64,000 bases of DNA from Butyrivibrio sp. AE3009 (GCF_000420845.1 NZ_ATVS01000005.1:62001-126000); one strand, 5' to 3'. Shown: positions 40,858-50,314, counted from the first letter of the stretch. Program-made: numbers and translations. The notes: a model not told the origin generated them from the sequence alone.

Positions 40858-43800
40858 ATGATAAGTGACCAGAAGGGGCAGATGCTTAGCCCAATCCTAT
40901 ATAACGACAATATAGAACACGACGCCTGCGGTATCGGCGCTGTGGTCAACATCGACGGACATGCTGATTATAAGGTCCTTGACGATGCGCTTTCCATCGT
41001 GGAAAAGCTTGAACACAGAGCAGGAAAAGATGCCAGCGGCAAAGTCGGAGACGGTGTAGGCATCCTCCTTCAGATCTCACATGCATTTTTCTCCAAGGCC
41101 GCAAGGCGCTGCGGAATCTCCCTCAAGGGCAGCAGAGATTACGGAATCGGTATGTTCTTTTTTCCTCAGGACGAGCTTAAGAGAACCTTTGCCAAAAGAA
41201 TGTTTGAAGTGATCTGCGAAAAGAACGGCCTTAAGTTCCTTGGCTGGAGAGAAGTGCCCACACATCCAGAGATTCTGGGAGACCTGGCAAGGGATTGCAT
41301 GCCCTATATCTGCCAGTGCTTCATCGAAAGACCTGAGAATGTGGAGAGAGGCCTTGATTTCGACAGAAAGCTCTATGTCTGCAGAAGAGAGTTCGAGCAG
41401 AGCTCAGAGGACACTTATATCACCTCTTTATCCTCAAGAACCATCGTTTACAAAGGAATGTTCCTTGTTAAGCAACTCAGAGCCTTCTACGAGGACCTTC
41501 AGAGCGCTGATTACAAGACTTCCATCGCCATGGTTCACTCAAGATTTTCAACAAATACAACTCCCAGCTGGGAGAGAGCCCATCCCTACAGGATGATCGC
41601 CCACAACGGCGAGATCAATACAATCAGAGGTAACATCGACAGAATGCTGGCCAGAGAAGAAACAATCGTCTCTCCCATCATGAGCGATGAGGACACCGAC
41701 AAGATTTTCCCTGTTGTGAACAAGAGCGGCTCTGACTCAGCAATGCTGGATAATACCCTTGAATTCATGTACATGAACGGCATCGACATGCCGCTGGCTG
41801 TAATGATGACTATTCCCGAGCCCTGGAAGCACAACCATTTCATGGAGGAGAGTAAAAAAGATTTCTATCATTACTACGCAACCATGATGGAGCCCTGGGA
41901 CGGCCCCGCAGCCATTATTTTCTCAGACGGTGATATCCTTGGAGCGACTCTGGACAGAAATGGCCTGAGGCCCTCCAGATATTACATAACCGACGACAAC
42001 AGACTGATCTTGTCCTCTGAGGTTGGCGTACTTGACATTGAATCCTCCCATATAGTGAAAAAATCGAGACTCCAGCCCGGCAAGATCCTACTTGTCGACA
42101 CACAGCAAAAGAGAATCATCTCCGATGAGGAGTGCAAAAACTACTACGCAGCCCGCCAGCCCTACGGCGAGTGGATTGATGGGAATCTCCTTCACCTTGG
42201 CGAGCTGACAATACCCAACAAAAAGATCCCGACCCACACTCAGGAGATGAGAGATAAGCTCTACAAAGCCTTTGGCTACACCTATGAGGACGTCAAGACC
42301 GGCATCCTTCCCATGGCCATGAACGGCGTAGAGGCCACAGCCTCCATGGGACACGATGTTCCTCTGGCAGTTCTGTCGGAGAAGCATCAGCCGCTGTTTT
42401 ACTATTTCAAACAGCTTTTTGCCCAGGTAACCAATCCTCCGATTGACTCCCTCAGAGAAGAGATCGTCACAGACACCACGGTTTACATCGGATCCGACGG
42501 TAACCTTCTTCAGGAAAAAGGCGAAAACTGCAGAGTTTTGGAGGTCAACAACCCTATTCTTACAGGCGTTGACCTTATGAAGATAAGAAGTCTTGACCAG
42601 CCCGGTTTCAAGAGCGAAGTCATTTCACTTCTTTATTATAAGAACACATCCCTTAAAAAAGCTCTCGAGCAGCTCTCCATCAGCGTTGACAGAGCCTATG
42701 CAAAGGGAAGCAACATAATCATTCTCTCCGACAGAGGAATCGATGAAAACCACGTGGCAATCCCGTCACTCCTTGCGGTTTCCTCAGTGGAGCAGCACCT
42801 TGTAAGGACCAAGAAGAGAACCGCCGTTTCCATAATCCTTGAGAGCGGCGAGCCAAGGGATGTTCATCAGATGGCTACAATCCTTGGTTTTGGTGCAAGA
42901 GCAATCAACCCGTATCTGGCTCACGAGTGTATTGCCGAGCTCATAGATATCGGAATTTTGGACAAGGACTATCACACAGCTATCAAGGATTACAACTTCG
43001 CAATCCTTCACGGAATCGTTAAGACTGCGGCAAAAATGGGTATTTCAACCCTTCAGTCCTACCAGTCAGCAAGGATCTTTGAGGCCATCGGTCTTTCAAA
43101 GGAAGTGATAGATAACTATTTTACCGGAACCGTAAGCCGTATCGGCGGTATCGGAATCGAGGAGATTGAGGAAGGCATCAAGTTCAGACATGATCACGCC
43201 TTCGATCCTCTGGGACTTTCAACAGATACAACCCTGGACAGCACAGGCTTCCACAAGCTTAGAAGCGGCGATGACAAAGAGGACCACCTTTACAATCCTC
43301 AGACCATAATCGCACTGCAGCAGGCCTGCCAGAGCGGAAACTACGACAGATTCAAGGAATACACCGCAATGGTGGACGACGACAGACCGCACACCTTGAG
43401 AGGCCTTCTGGAATTTGTACCTAAGAAAAAAGAGATTCCGCTGGACCAGGTAGAACCCGCCTCCGAGATCGTAAAGAGATTCAACACCGGCGCCATGAGC
43501 TACGGCTCAATCTCACAGGAAGCCCACGAGACAATGGCAATCGCCATGAACACTCTGGGTGCAAAATCCAATACTGGTGAGGGCGGTGAGAATCCGGAGA
43601 GATTCGGAACCATCAGAAATTCAGCAATCAAGCAGGTTGCCTCAGGAAGATTCGGCGTTTCCAGCCAGTATCTTCTGAGCGCACAGGAAATTCAGATTAA
43701 GATGGCCCAGGGCGCTAAGCCCGGTGAGGGCGGACATCTTCCGGGCAAGAAGGTATACCCATGGGTTGCCAAAACAAGATTTTCCACACCGGGAGTATCA

Positions 43801-45402
43801 CTGATATCACCTCCGCCTCATCACGATATTTACTCCATCGAGGATCTGGCGCAGCTCATATATGACCTTAAGAACGCCAACAGAAAGGCAAGAATATCCG
43901 TCAAGCTGGTTTCAGAAGCAGGCGTAGGAACTATCGCGGCAGGTGTTGCCAAGGCAGGAGCCCAGGTAATCCTGGTATCCGGCTATGACGGAGGAACAGG
44001 TGCAGCGCCCCACAGCTCCATACACAACGCAGGACTTCCTTGGGAGCTTGGAGTTGCAGAGGCCCACAGGGCACTTATTGAGAGCGGACTTCGAGATCAC
44101 GTCATTTTGGAAACCGACGGTAAGCTCATGAGCGGCAGAGACGTGGCTATAGCGTGTCTTCTCGGCGCGGAGGAATTTGGTTTTGCCACAGCTCCCCTTG
44201 TAACCATGGGATGCATGATGATGAGAGTCTGCAGTCAGGATACATGTCCTTTCGGTATTGCAACCCAGAACGAGGTGCTGAGGAAGCGCTTTAAGGGTAA
44301 GCCTGAATATGTTATGAATTTCATGCTCTTTATCGCAGAAGAGATGAGAGAGATCATGGCAAAGCTTGGTTTCAAGACCGTGGATGAGATGGTTGGAAGA
44401 ACCGACTGCCTTGAGATGAAGGAGAAGCAGATAACCAAGAGAGCTGAGATGGTTAACCTTTCTCAGATCCTTAACAAGGAATATGCGGACGTATCTGCAA
44501 AGCACTTTGATCCTAAGCTTTCTTACGACTTTAAGTTAAAAGAGACTGTTGATGAAGCAGTTCTTTTGCCAAAGTTCGAGAAATATATAGAGACCGGCAA
44601 GAAGCATGAGGAGTCGGCGGTTGTGACCAGCACCAACAGATCAGTAGGAACCATCATGGGATCTGTGATAACACAGAAGCTTGGAACCGACGTAAAAGAC
44701 GACACCTTCGTAGTTAACTTCTCAGGCGGTGCGGGACAGTCCTTCGGAGCATTTATTCCTAAGGGAATGACAATGAGGCTCACAGGCGACGCCAACGACG
44801 GTCTTGGAAAGGGCTTGTCAGGCGGTAAGATTGTTGTTGTTCCGCCAAAGGATGCGGCTTACAAAGCTTCTGAAAACATCATCATCGGTAACGTTGCACT
44901 CTACGGCGCAACCTCAGGAAAAGCCTATATCTGCGGAGTTGCAGGCGAGAGATTCTGCGTAAGAAATTCCGGAGCAACAGCAGTAGTTGAGGGCTGCGGC
45001 GACCACGGACTGGAGTATATGACCGGCGGAAGAGCAGTGGTTCTTGGCGGAACAGGCAAGAACTTTGCAGCGGGAATGAGCGGCGGAATCGCCTATGTTC
45101 TTGATATGAATCATGACCTTTACAGAAGGATGAACAAAGAGATGGCTTCGATCCAGGAGCTTACCGAGAAATACGACATCGCTGAGCTACGGGACATTCT
45201 TGAGGACTACGTAAAGGAAACCGGTTCGGAACTTGGAAAAGAGGTGCTTGATAATTTCGAGGAGTACATACCTCATTTCAAGAGGATAGTTCCTCACGAT
45301 TACCAGAGAGTTATAAGTGCCATCGGAAAATATGAGGAGCAGGGAATCTCACATGAGAATGCGGTTCTGGAAGCGTTCAACGAGATTACCAAAGGAGCAT
45401 AA
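40858..45402 (+). CDS. gltB: Glutamate synthase large subunit
   Basis: 1514 residues, full length. Converts glutamine and 2-oxoglutarate to two glutamates. A 23-residue propeptide precedes Cys24 (HDACGIGAV), the class II glutaminase nucleophile after processing. Central domain follows, then the FMN-binding synthase domain (AMSYGSISQEAHE, GEGGENPERFG, KPGEGGHLPGKKV, GYDGGTGAAPHSSI) with the 3Fe-4S cysteines in GCMMMRVCSQDTCPFG. The C-terminal GXGXG helix is at about 1270-1460. The gltD subunit gene begins 2 bp after the stop codon. Symbol gltA is used in some Firmicutes. Confidence 0.97.
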   Translation: MISDQKGQMLSPILYNDNIEHDACGIGAVVNIDGHADYKVLDDALSIVEKLEHRAGKDASGKVGDGVGILLQISHAFFSKAARRCGISLKGSRDYGIGMFFFPQDELKRTFAKRMFEVICEKNGLKFLGWREVPTHPEILGDLARDCMPYICQCFIERPENVERGLDFDRKLYVCRREFEQSSEDTYITSLSSRTIVYKGMFLVKQLRAFYEDLQSADYKTSIAMVHSRFSTNTTPSWERAHPYRMIAHNGEINTIRGNIDRMLAREETIVSPIMSDEDTDKIFPVVNKSGSDSAMLDNTLEFMYMNGIDMPLAVMMTIPEPWKHNHFMEESKKDFYHYYATMMEPWDGPAAIIFSDGDILGATLDRNGLRPSRYYITDDNRLILSSEVGVLDIESSHIVKKSRLQPGKILLVDTQQKRIISDEECKNYYAARQPYGEWIDGNLLHLGELTIPNKKIPTHTQEMRDKLYKAFGYTYEDVKTGILPMAMNGVEATASMGHDVPLAVLSEKHQPLFYYFKQLFAQVTNPPIDSLREEIVTDTTVYIGSDGNLLQEKGENCRVLEVNNPILTGVDLMKIRSLDQPGFKSEVISLLYYKNTSLKKALEQLSISVDRAYAKGSNIIILSDRGIDENHVAIPSLLAVSSVEQHLVRTKKRTAVSIILESGEPRDVHQMATILGFGARAINPYLAHECIAELIDIGILDKDYHTAIKDYNFAILHGIVKTAAKMGISTLQSYQSARIFEAIGLSKEVIDNYFTGTVSRIGGIGIEEIEEGIKFRHDHAFDPLGLSTDTTLDSTGFHKLRSGDDKEDHLYNPQTIIALQQACQSGNYDRFKEYTAMVDDDRPHTLRGLLEFVPKKKEIPLDQVEPASEIVKRFNTGAMSYGSISQEAHETMAIAMNTLGAKSNTGEGGENPERFGTIRNSAIKQVASGRFGVSSQYLLSAQEIQIKMAQGAKPGEGGHLPGKKVYPWVAKTRFSTPGVSLISPPPHHDIYSIEDLAQLIYDLKNANRKARISVKLVSEAGVGTIAAGVAKAGAQVILVSGYDGGTGAAPHSSIHNAGLPWELGVAEAHRALIESGLRDHVILETDGKLMSGRDVAIACLLGAEEFGFATAPLVTMGCMMMRVCSQDTCPFGIATQNEVLRKRFKGKPEYVMNFMLFIAEEMREIMAKLGFKTVDEMVGRTDCLEMKEKQITKRAEMVNLSQILNKEYADVSAKHFDPKLSYDFKLKETVDEAVLLPKFEKYIETGKKHEESAVVTSTNRSVGTIMGSVITQKLGTDVKDDTFVVNFSGGAGQSFGAFIPKGMTMRLTGDANDGLGKGLSGGKIVVVPPKDAAYKASENIIIGNVALYGATSGKAYICGVAGERFCVRNSGATAVVEGCGDHGLEYMTGGRAVVLGGTGKNFAAGMSGGIAYVLDMNHDLYRRMNKEMASIQELTEKYDIAELRDILEDYVKETGSELGKEVLDNFEEYIPHFKRIVPHDYQRVISAIGKYEEQGISHENAVLEAFNEITKGA

Positions 45403-45404
45403 AG

Positions 45405-46871
45405 ATGGGAAAAGCTACAGGTTTTTTGGAATATAAAAGAATTGAAGATAAGATCATTCCTGTGGATGAAAGAATTCTGAATTTCAAGGAATTCCATAAC
45501 CATCTGGATGCAAAAGAGAGAAAGCTTCAGGGCGCAAGATGCATGAACTGCGGCGTTCCCATGTGTCAGTCGGCAATTAAGCTAAAAGGCATGGTAACGG
45601 GATGTCCGCTTCACAACCTGATTCCTGAGTGGAACGATGAGATATATCACGACCACATACAGCATGCGCTTTCAAGGCTTTTAAAGACCAGCAATTTCCC
45701 GGAGTTCACCGGACGTGTTTGCCCGGCTCTCTGCGAAAAAGCCTGTGTCTGCGGGATTAACGACGATCCCGTAACGGTTCACAACAACGAGCTGTACATA
45801 ATCGAGACCGCTTTTAAGGAAGGCTACATGAAGCCCCGTATTCCCAAGGTAAGAAGCGGGAAAAAAGTTGCAGTAATAGGAAGCGGTCCTTCCGGACTGG
45901 CAGTGGCAGATCAGCTGAACAGGCGAGGCCACAGCGTTACGGTCTACGAAAGGGAGGACAGAATCGGCGGACTGTTGATGTATGGTATTCCAAATATGAA
46001 GCTTCAGAAGGAGATTATTTTCCGAAGACAGAAGCTCATGGAGGAAGAGGGAGTCGTATTCAAGACCGGTGTGAATGTTGGGGTTGATATCACTGCTGAG
46101 GAGCTGAATGCAAAGTATGATGCCATCGCACTGTGCTGCGGCGCCAAGAAACCAAGGCCCCTTGGAGTCAAGGGATTTGAAGAGGTTAAGGGTGTTCACT
46201 ACGCAGTGGATTTCCTTAAGTCCACTACCAAGAGCCTTCTGGAGAATGATCTTAAGGATGGGACCTTCATAAGCGCCAAGGACAAGCACGTAGTTGTTGT
46301 AGGCGGCGGAGATACCGGAAATGACTGCGTTGGAACCTGCATCAGACATGGCTGCAGATCAATAACCCAGTTGGAGATGATGCCCGCACCTCCCACAGAG
46401 AGGCTTGAGAGTAATCCCTGGCCTGAGTGGCCCAAGGTCCTTAAGACCGATTATGGTCAGCAGGAGGCCATCGCCAAGTTTGGTCACGATCCTCGTATTT
46501 ACGAGACCACGGTAAAAGAGCTGGTTCTTAAAAAGGACAAGCTTTCAGCAATAAAGACTGTTCAGGTGAAATTCGAAAACGGCAAGCTCACCGAGGTGCC
46601 CGGCACCGAGAAGGAGATCAAATGCGAGCTTCTCCTCATCGCCGCAGGCTTCGTTGGCTGTCAGGAGTACACCGCAGACGCCTTCAAGGTTAAGCTCACA
46701 CAAAGGGGAGTTGTGGAGACCGCCCCCGGCGCCTACAAGACCGGCAAAGACAAAGTCTTCACCGCAGGCGATATGCACCGCGGCCAGTCCCTCGTGGTCT
46801 GGGCCATCGTGGAAGGCAGAGAATGCGCGATGGAGATCGATGAATTTTTAATGGGATACACGAATCTGTGA
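45405..46871 (+). CDS. gltD: Glutamate synthase small subunit
   Basis: 488 residues. Supplies electrons from NAD(P)H to the large subunit through FAD and Fe-S clusters. N-terminal cysteine clusters CMNCGVPMC and [15 protein letters not shown]-binding [13 protein letters not shown] (about residue 160); NADPH-binding [15 protein letters not shown] (about 300); [15 protein letters not shown] near the end. Ribosome site aaggag. The stop codon falls in a repeat element. Confidence 0.97.
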   Translation: MGKATGFLEYKRIEDKIIPVDERILNFKEFHNHLDAKERKLQGARCMNCGVPMCQSAIKLKGMVTGCPLHNLIPEWNDEIYHDHIQHALSRLLKTSNFPEFTGRVCPALCEKACVCGINDDPVTVHNNELYIIETAFKEGYMKPRIPKVRSGKKVAVIGSGPSGLAVADQLNRRGHSVTVYEREDRIGGLLMYGIPNMKLQKEIIFRRQKLMEEEGVVFKTGVNVGVDITAEELNAKYDAIALCCGAKKPRPLGVKGFEEVKGVHYAVDFLKSTTKSLLENDLKDGTFISAKDKHVVVVGGGDTGNDCVGTCIRHGCRSITQLEMMPAPPTERLESNPWPEWPKVLKTDYGQQEAIAKFGHDPRIYETTVKELVLKKDKLSAIKTVQVKFENGKLTEVPGTEKEIKCELLLIAAGFVGCQEYTADAFKVKLTQRGVVETAPGAYKTGKDKVFTAGDMHRGQSLVVWAIVEGRECAMEIDEFLMGYTNL

Positions 46872-46910
46872 ACATTCTGTGATTGGGGTCTGACCCCAAT
46901 TCACACAATT
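46868..46910 (+). repeat. ggggtctgacccc repeat overlapping the gltD stop codon
   Basis: Opens tgtgaacattctgtgattgg like 33012, with the first tga acting as the gltD stop. The palindrome with aatt arms can also serve as a terminator. Confidence 0.8.
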
Positions 46911-46925
46911 TTCACATAATATATT

Positions 46926-46976
46926 GACAGCAATGGAGCTGTGAGGCTAATAAAAAGTCTTGCAGCTCCTATTTTT
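46926..46976 (+). promoter_or_regulatory. ANTAR-like hairpin overlapping a terminator before amt
   Basis: acagc-aatgga-gctgt (46927-46942) has a six-base loop with A1 and G4. Its 3' arm forms the start of a terminator: ggagctg ... cagctcc (46935-46969) followed by tattttta. This mirrors hairpin 2 plus terminator of asnB. The first hairpin was not found, and the same bases could be read as a ttgaca-N18-taataa promoter, so confidence is moderate. Confidence 0.55.
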
Positions 46977-47080
46977 ATAAATGTTCAACAGCTGTAATTA
47001 GCACCATGAGACGTAAGCGGAAGCATCCTGCAGCCGTTCACGTCCGGGAAACCAATTAAATAAACAGGAGGAGTAATGTT

Positions 47081-48859
47081 ATGACAGAAGAAGCGATTAG
47101 GAGTTTGGTATCGGAGTCGTCAACGAGTACCGTGTTTGCCATCTGGTTCCTTATAGGAGCCGCACTGGTATTCTGGATGCAGGCAGGATTTGCCATGGTG
47201 GAGGCTGGTTTTACCAGAGCCAAGAACACCGGTAATATCCTTATGAAGAATCTTATGGATTTCTGTATCGGAACAGTAATGTTCATTCTTATCGGTTTCT
47301 CCCTTTTACTTGGGGAAGATTTAATGGGATTTATCGGTAAGCCCGGTTTTGACATTTTCACAAGCTATGCAAATTTTGATTTTTCAAATTTCGTATTCAA
47401 CCTGGTATTCTGTGCAACAACAGCAACAATTGTATCAGGAGCTATGGCTGAAAGAACTAAGTTTTTATCCTATTGTATCTATTCAGGCGTGATCTCAGGT
47501 CTCATCTACCCAATTGAGGCACACTGGATCTGGGGCGGCGGCTGGCTCTCGCAGATGGGCTTCCATGATTTCGCAGGATCTTGCGCAATCCACATGGTAG
47601 GTGGTATCTCAGCCCTCATTGGCGCAGCTCTTCTTGGTCCTCGTATCGGTAAGTTCACTAAGGACAAGGCCGGCAAGATCACAGAAGTTAACGCTTTCCC
47701 CGGCAGTAACCTTGCAATCGGTGCCCTTGGCTGCTTCATCCTTTGGTTTGGATGGTATGGCTTCAACGGCGCAGCAGCAACATCAAAGGAGCAGCTTGCT
47801 TCAATTTTTCTTACAACAACAGTAGCACCTGCAGTAGCAACCTGTGTAACAATGGTATTTACCTGGATCAAATATGGTAAGCCCGATGTTTCAATGTCAC
47901 TTAACGCATCTCTTGCAGGCCTTGTAGCTATCACAGCTCCCTGCGATGTAACAGACTGTTTTGGAGCAATCGTTATCGGTGCAGTAGCAGGACTTCTTGT
48001 TTGCTTCGGAGTTTGGTTCCTTGATTATGTACTCAGAGTTGATGATCCTGTTGGTGCCGTAGCAGTTCACATGATGAACGGTATCTGGGGAACAATCGCA
48101 GTTGGTCTTTTTGCAACACCTACAGCTCCAGGCAACGAGGAGACAGGCGTAGTTGGTCTTTTCTACGGCGGCGGCTTCCACACTCTTGGAATCCAGCTTG
48201 TAGGTTTTGTAACAGTAGCAGCATGGACAGCAATCACAATTACAATCGCATTCCTTATCATCAAGGCTACAATCGGCCTTAGAGTAACTGAGGAAGAAGA
48301 GATCCTTGGTCTTGACTCCACAGAGCACGGCCTTACATCAGCTTACGCAGGTTTCTCAATCATGGATATTTCAAACACTCTTACAGTTGATGTTAACGAG
48401 AACACAGACCTTGGCGAGGATTCCTACGACCTTGCTTCTCAGGCAAAGAAGGACGCTGCTGTACCTGTAGCAGTTGAAGCACCTCTTTCACCCGAGTTCG
48501 ACAGCGGAATGCACAAGGTTTCCATTATCTGCAAGCTTGCTAAGTTTGATACCCTTAAGAAGACCCTCAACGAGCTGGGCGTAACCGGCATGACCATGAC
48601 ACAGGTTATGGGGTGTGGCGTTCAGAAGGGATCCACAGAGAAGTATCGTGGTGCGACAGTAGACTCAACGCTCCTTCCTAAGGTTAAGGTTGAGGTTATC
48701 GTATCGAAGATTCCTGTACAGAAGGTTATTGATGCGGCAAAGAAGGCGCTTTATACCGGACATATCGGAGATGGCAAGATCTTCGTTTACAATGTTAGCC
48801 GCGTTGTTAAGGTACGTACCGGCGAGGAAGGGGTTGCGGCTTTGCAAGATGTAGAATAA
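47081..48859 (+). CDS. amt: Ammonium transporter fused to a PII-like domain
   Basis: 592 residues. Residues 1 to about 415 are an 11-helix Amt channel with AGFAMVEAGFTRAKNTGNIL, the twin histidines (IHMVGGISALIGA and VHMMNGIWGTIAVG) and AAAT. A linker leads to a C-terminal GlnB/PII domain (about 478-592: HKVSIICKLAKFDTLKKTLNELGVTGMTMTQVMGCG, then KGSTEKYRGA and TGHIGDGKIFV). In the T-loop the usual Tyr51 is replaced (YRGATV instead of YRGAEY), so uridylylation is not expected. The fusion makes channel gating by PII intramolecular. Ribosome site ggaggag. Confidence 0.94.
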   Translation: MTEEAIRSLVSESSTSTVFAIWFLIGAALVFWMQAGFAMVEAGFTRAKNTGNILMKNLMDFCIGTVMFILIGFSLLLGEDLMGFIGKPGFDIFTSYANFDFSNFVFNLVFCATTATIVSGAMAERTKFLSYCIYSGVISGLIYPIEAHWIWGGGWLSQMGFHDFAGSCAIHMVGGISALIGAALLGPRIGKFTKDKAGKITEVNAFPGSNLAIGALGCFILWFGWYGFNGAAATSKEQLASIFLTTTVAPAVATCVTMVFTWIKYGKPDVSMSLNASLAGLVAITAPCDVTDCFGAIVIGAVAGLLVCFGVWFLDYVLRVDDPVGAVAVHMMNGIWGTIAVGLFATPTAPGNEETGVVGLFYGGGFHTLGIQLVGFVTVAAWTAITITIAFLIIKATIGLRVTEEEEILGLDSTEHGLTSAYAGFSIMDISNTLTVDVNENTDLGEDSYDLASQAKKDAAVPVAVEAPLSPEFDSGMHKVSIICKLAKFDTLKKTLNELGVTGMTMTQVMGCGVQKGSTEKYRGATVDSTLLPKVKVEVIVSKIPVQKVIDAAKKALYTGHIGDGKIFVYNVSRVVKVRTGEEGVAALQDVE

Positions 48860-48867
48860 TACAGTCC

Positions 48868-49096
48868 GGGGACGGTTCCTCATCCAATATAGTCAAAGAC
48901 TTACAACAATAAAAATTTCGCCATAACCTTTCGGGGATTATAGGGCATTTCATCTAGTCAGACGGGCTCATTTCGACTTCGCTCAGAGCAATCGCCCATC
49001 TGCCTATCTGAAACGCTCCTAAATCCACCTCGACGTTATAAGGCGAAATTTTTTTTGCTGTAAGCCTTTACCTATATTGGATGAGGAACCGTCCCC
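48868..49096. repeat. 229-bp long inverted repeat (MITE-like hairpin)
   Basis: The arms pair for about 60 bp: ggggacggttcctcatccaa-tata and, inward, aaag.cttaca...aatttcgcc.ataac, with few mismatches. An inner pair (gcatttcatctagtcagacggg against cccatctgcctatctgaaacgc) extends the structure. It begins 9 bp after the amt stop. The outer ends are the gggacggttc module seen elsewhere, so it looks like a palindrome inserted in, or flanked by, that module. Confidence 0.82.
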
Positions 49097-49156
49097 TTGT
49101 CATCCATGCGTTCCCGGATAATTTTTAAAAAAATTCAAAAAATTGTAAAATAACTA

Positions 49157-49183
49157 TAAAGTATTTTAAAATTCATCCGATAT
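49157..49183 (+). promoter_or_regulatory. SigD promoter P1 of the flgM operon
   Basis: taaa (49157-49160), 15 bp, tccgatat (49176-49183). Confidence 0.8.
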
Positions 49184-49305
49184 ATCTATCGTAGCAAGGA
49201 TTCCCCATAGCGGGGAAAACCAGTAACCATCAATAATATAAAGTATTGCCCGGAGTATTTTTCTATTTCATTCTTAAACGAGGGGGAAAAGTTTAAGAAA
49301 AAGGC

Positions 49306-49332
49306 TAAAGTAAATAAGGAATCTTCCGATAA
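49306..49332 (+). promoter_or_regulatory. SigD promoter P2 of the flgM operon
   Basis: taaa (49306-49309), 15 bp, tccgataa (49325-49332), 149 bp downstream of P1 and 46 bp before flgM. Confidence 0.75.
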
Positions 49333-49377
49333 ATGAAGTAGAAAACAAAAATTACTCCAGGGAAGGAGGAAAAGATT

Positions 49378-49653
49378 ATGCGAATAGAAGCATACAGTCA
49401 GGTCCAGCAGATCTACTCAAACAACAAAGTCAATAAGACCCAGCAGCTTAAGAAGACCAATGATGTCAGGGATACTGTATCATTCTCTTCTATTGGAAAA
49501 GATATCCAGGTTGCAAAACAGGCTGTAAGTGAAGCCCCGAATATCAGGGAAGATATCGTAGCTCCGCTCAAAGCTGCTATTAAAAACGGTACTTATGATG
49601 TTAGTGGTGAGGCTTTTGCTGACAAATTACTGGCAAAATTCGAAGGCCTCTGA
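49378..49653 (+). CDS. flgM: Anti-sigma-28 factor FlgM
   Basis: 91 residues. Holds SigD inactive until the hook is complete. The N-terminal half is polar and likely disordered (MRIEAYSQVQQIYSNNKVNKTQQLKK). The C-terminal sigma-binding helices follow the family pattern (REDIVAPLKAAIKNGTYDVSGEAFADKLLAKFEG). Strong ggaaggagg site. It heads the flgM-flgN-flgK-flgK operon behind two SigD promoters, a feedback arrangement. Confidence 0.93.
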   Translation: MRIEAYSQVQQIYSNNKVNKTQQLKKTNDVRDTVSFSSIGKDIQVAKQAVSEAPNIREDIVAPLKAAIKNGTYDVSGEAFADKLLAKFEGL

Positions 49654-49699
49654 TTATAGAGCAGCCACAGACTAAATTACATACAGGAGGATGATTCCA

Positions 49700-50218
49700 G
49701 TGGCAAGTCTTATGGAAAATCTTGTGGATGTCCTTGATAAGGAATGCACAATGTACGAGCAATTACTGGAGTTATCGAGCCGAAAGACCGTCATCATCAT
49801 AAAAGGCGATCTAGAGGCACTTGCTAAGATCACGGATGAGGAGCAGTACGTGATAGGCAGTATCCAGATGCTGGAGAAACAGCGTGAAACAGCCATGAAG
49901 GATATCGCAAACGTACTCAACAAGGATGTTGATTCATTGAAGCTGACCGATCTGATCGTTGTACTGGAAAAAAGACCGGAAGATCAGAAAAATCTGGCAG
50001 TGCAGCGGGACAGACTAAGAGGTGTCACCGCAAATGTCAGACGTGTAAACGGCCAGAACCAGGAACTTCTGAAAAGTTCACTGGAGATGGTACAATTCGA
50101 GATGAATATCATCCAGGCGTCTAAGAGTGCTCCACAGACGGCAAACTATTCCAGAGCGTTAGACACTACAGGCGATTGTTTAGGTTACACATCGGGCGGG
50201 TTTGATGCAAAGCAGTAA
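49700..50218 (+). CDS. flgN: FlgN-family flagellar export chaperone
   Basis: 172 residues from GTG 49700, chosen because aggagg ends 9 bp upstream; the ATG at 49691 touches that site. All-helical protein (LMENLVDVLDKECTMYEQLLELSSRKTVIIIKGDLEALAKITDEEQYVI) with the long coiled hairpin typical of FlgN, the chaperone for FlgK and FlgL. Directly precedes two flgK genes, fitting that role. Confidence 0.88.
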   Translation: MASLMENLVDVLDKECTMYEQLLELSSRKTVIIIKGDLEALAKITDEEQYVIGSIQMLEKQRETAMKDIANVLNKDVDSLKLTDLIVVLEKRPEDQKNLAVQRDRLRGVTANVRRVNGQNQELLKSSLEMVQFEMNIIQASKSAPQTANYSRALDTTGDCLGYTSGGFDAKQ

Positions 50219-50219
50219 A

Positions 50220-50302
50220 GCAGTACTTTATGAAGAAAGTGCTGCGGATGCATGTAGATAACTCGCTTAGGTAACCGTAGACAATACGGTAGTGTCTTTT
50301 TT
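50220..50302 (+). terminator. Two hairpins after flgN, the second terminator-like
   Basis: gcagtacttt / aaagtgctgc (50220-50245) and accgta-gacaa-tacggt (50274-50290), the latter followed by agtgtcttttttg. It may partly terminate the flgM-flgN transcript before flgK. Confidence 0.55.
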
Positions 50303-50314
50303 GTACCCTTTTTT

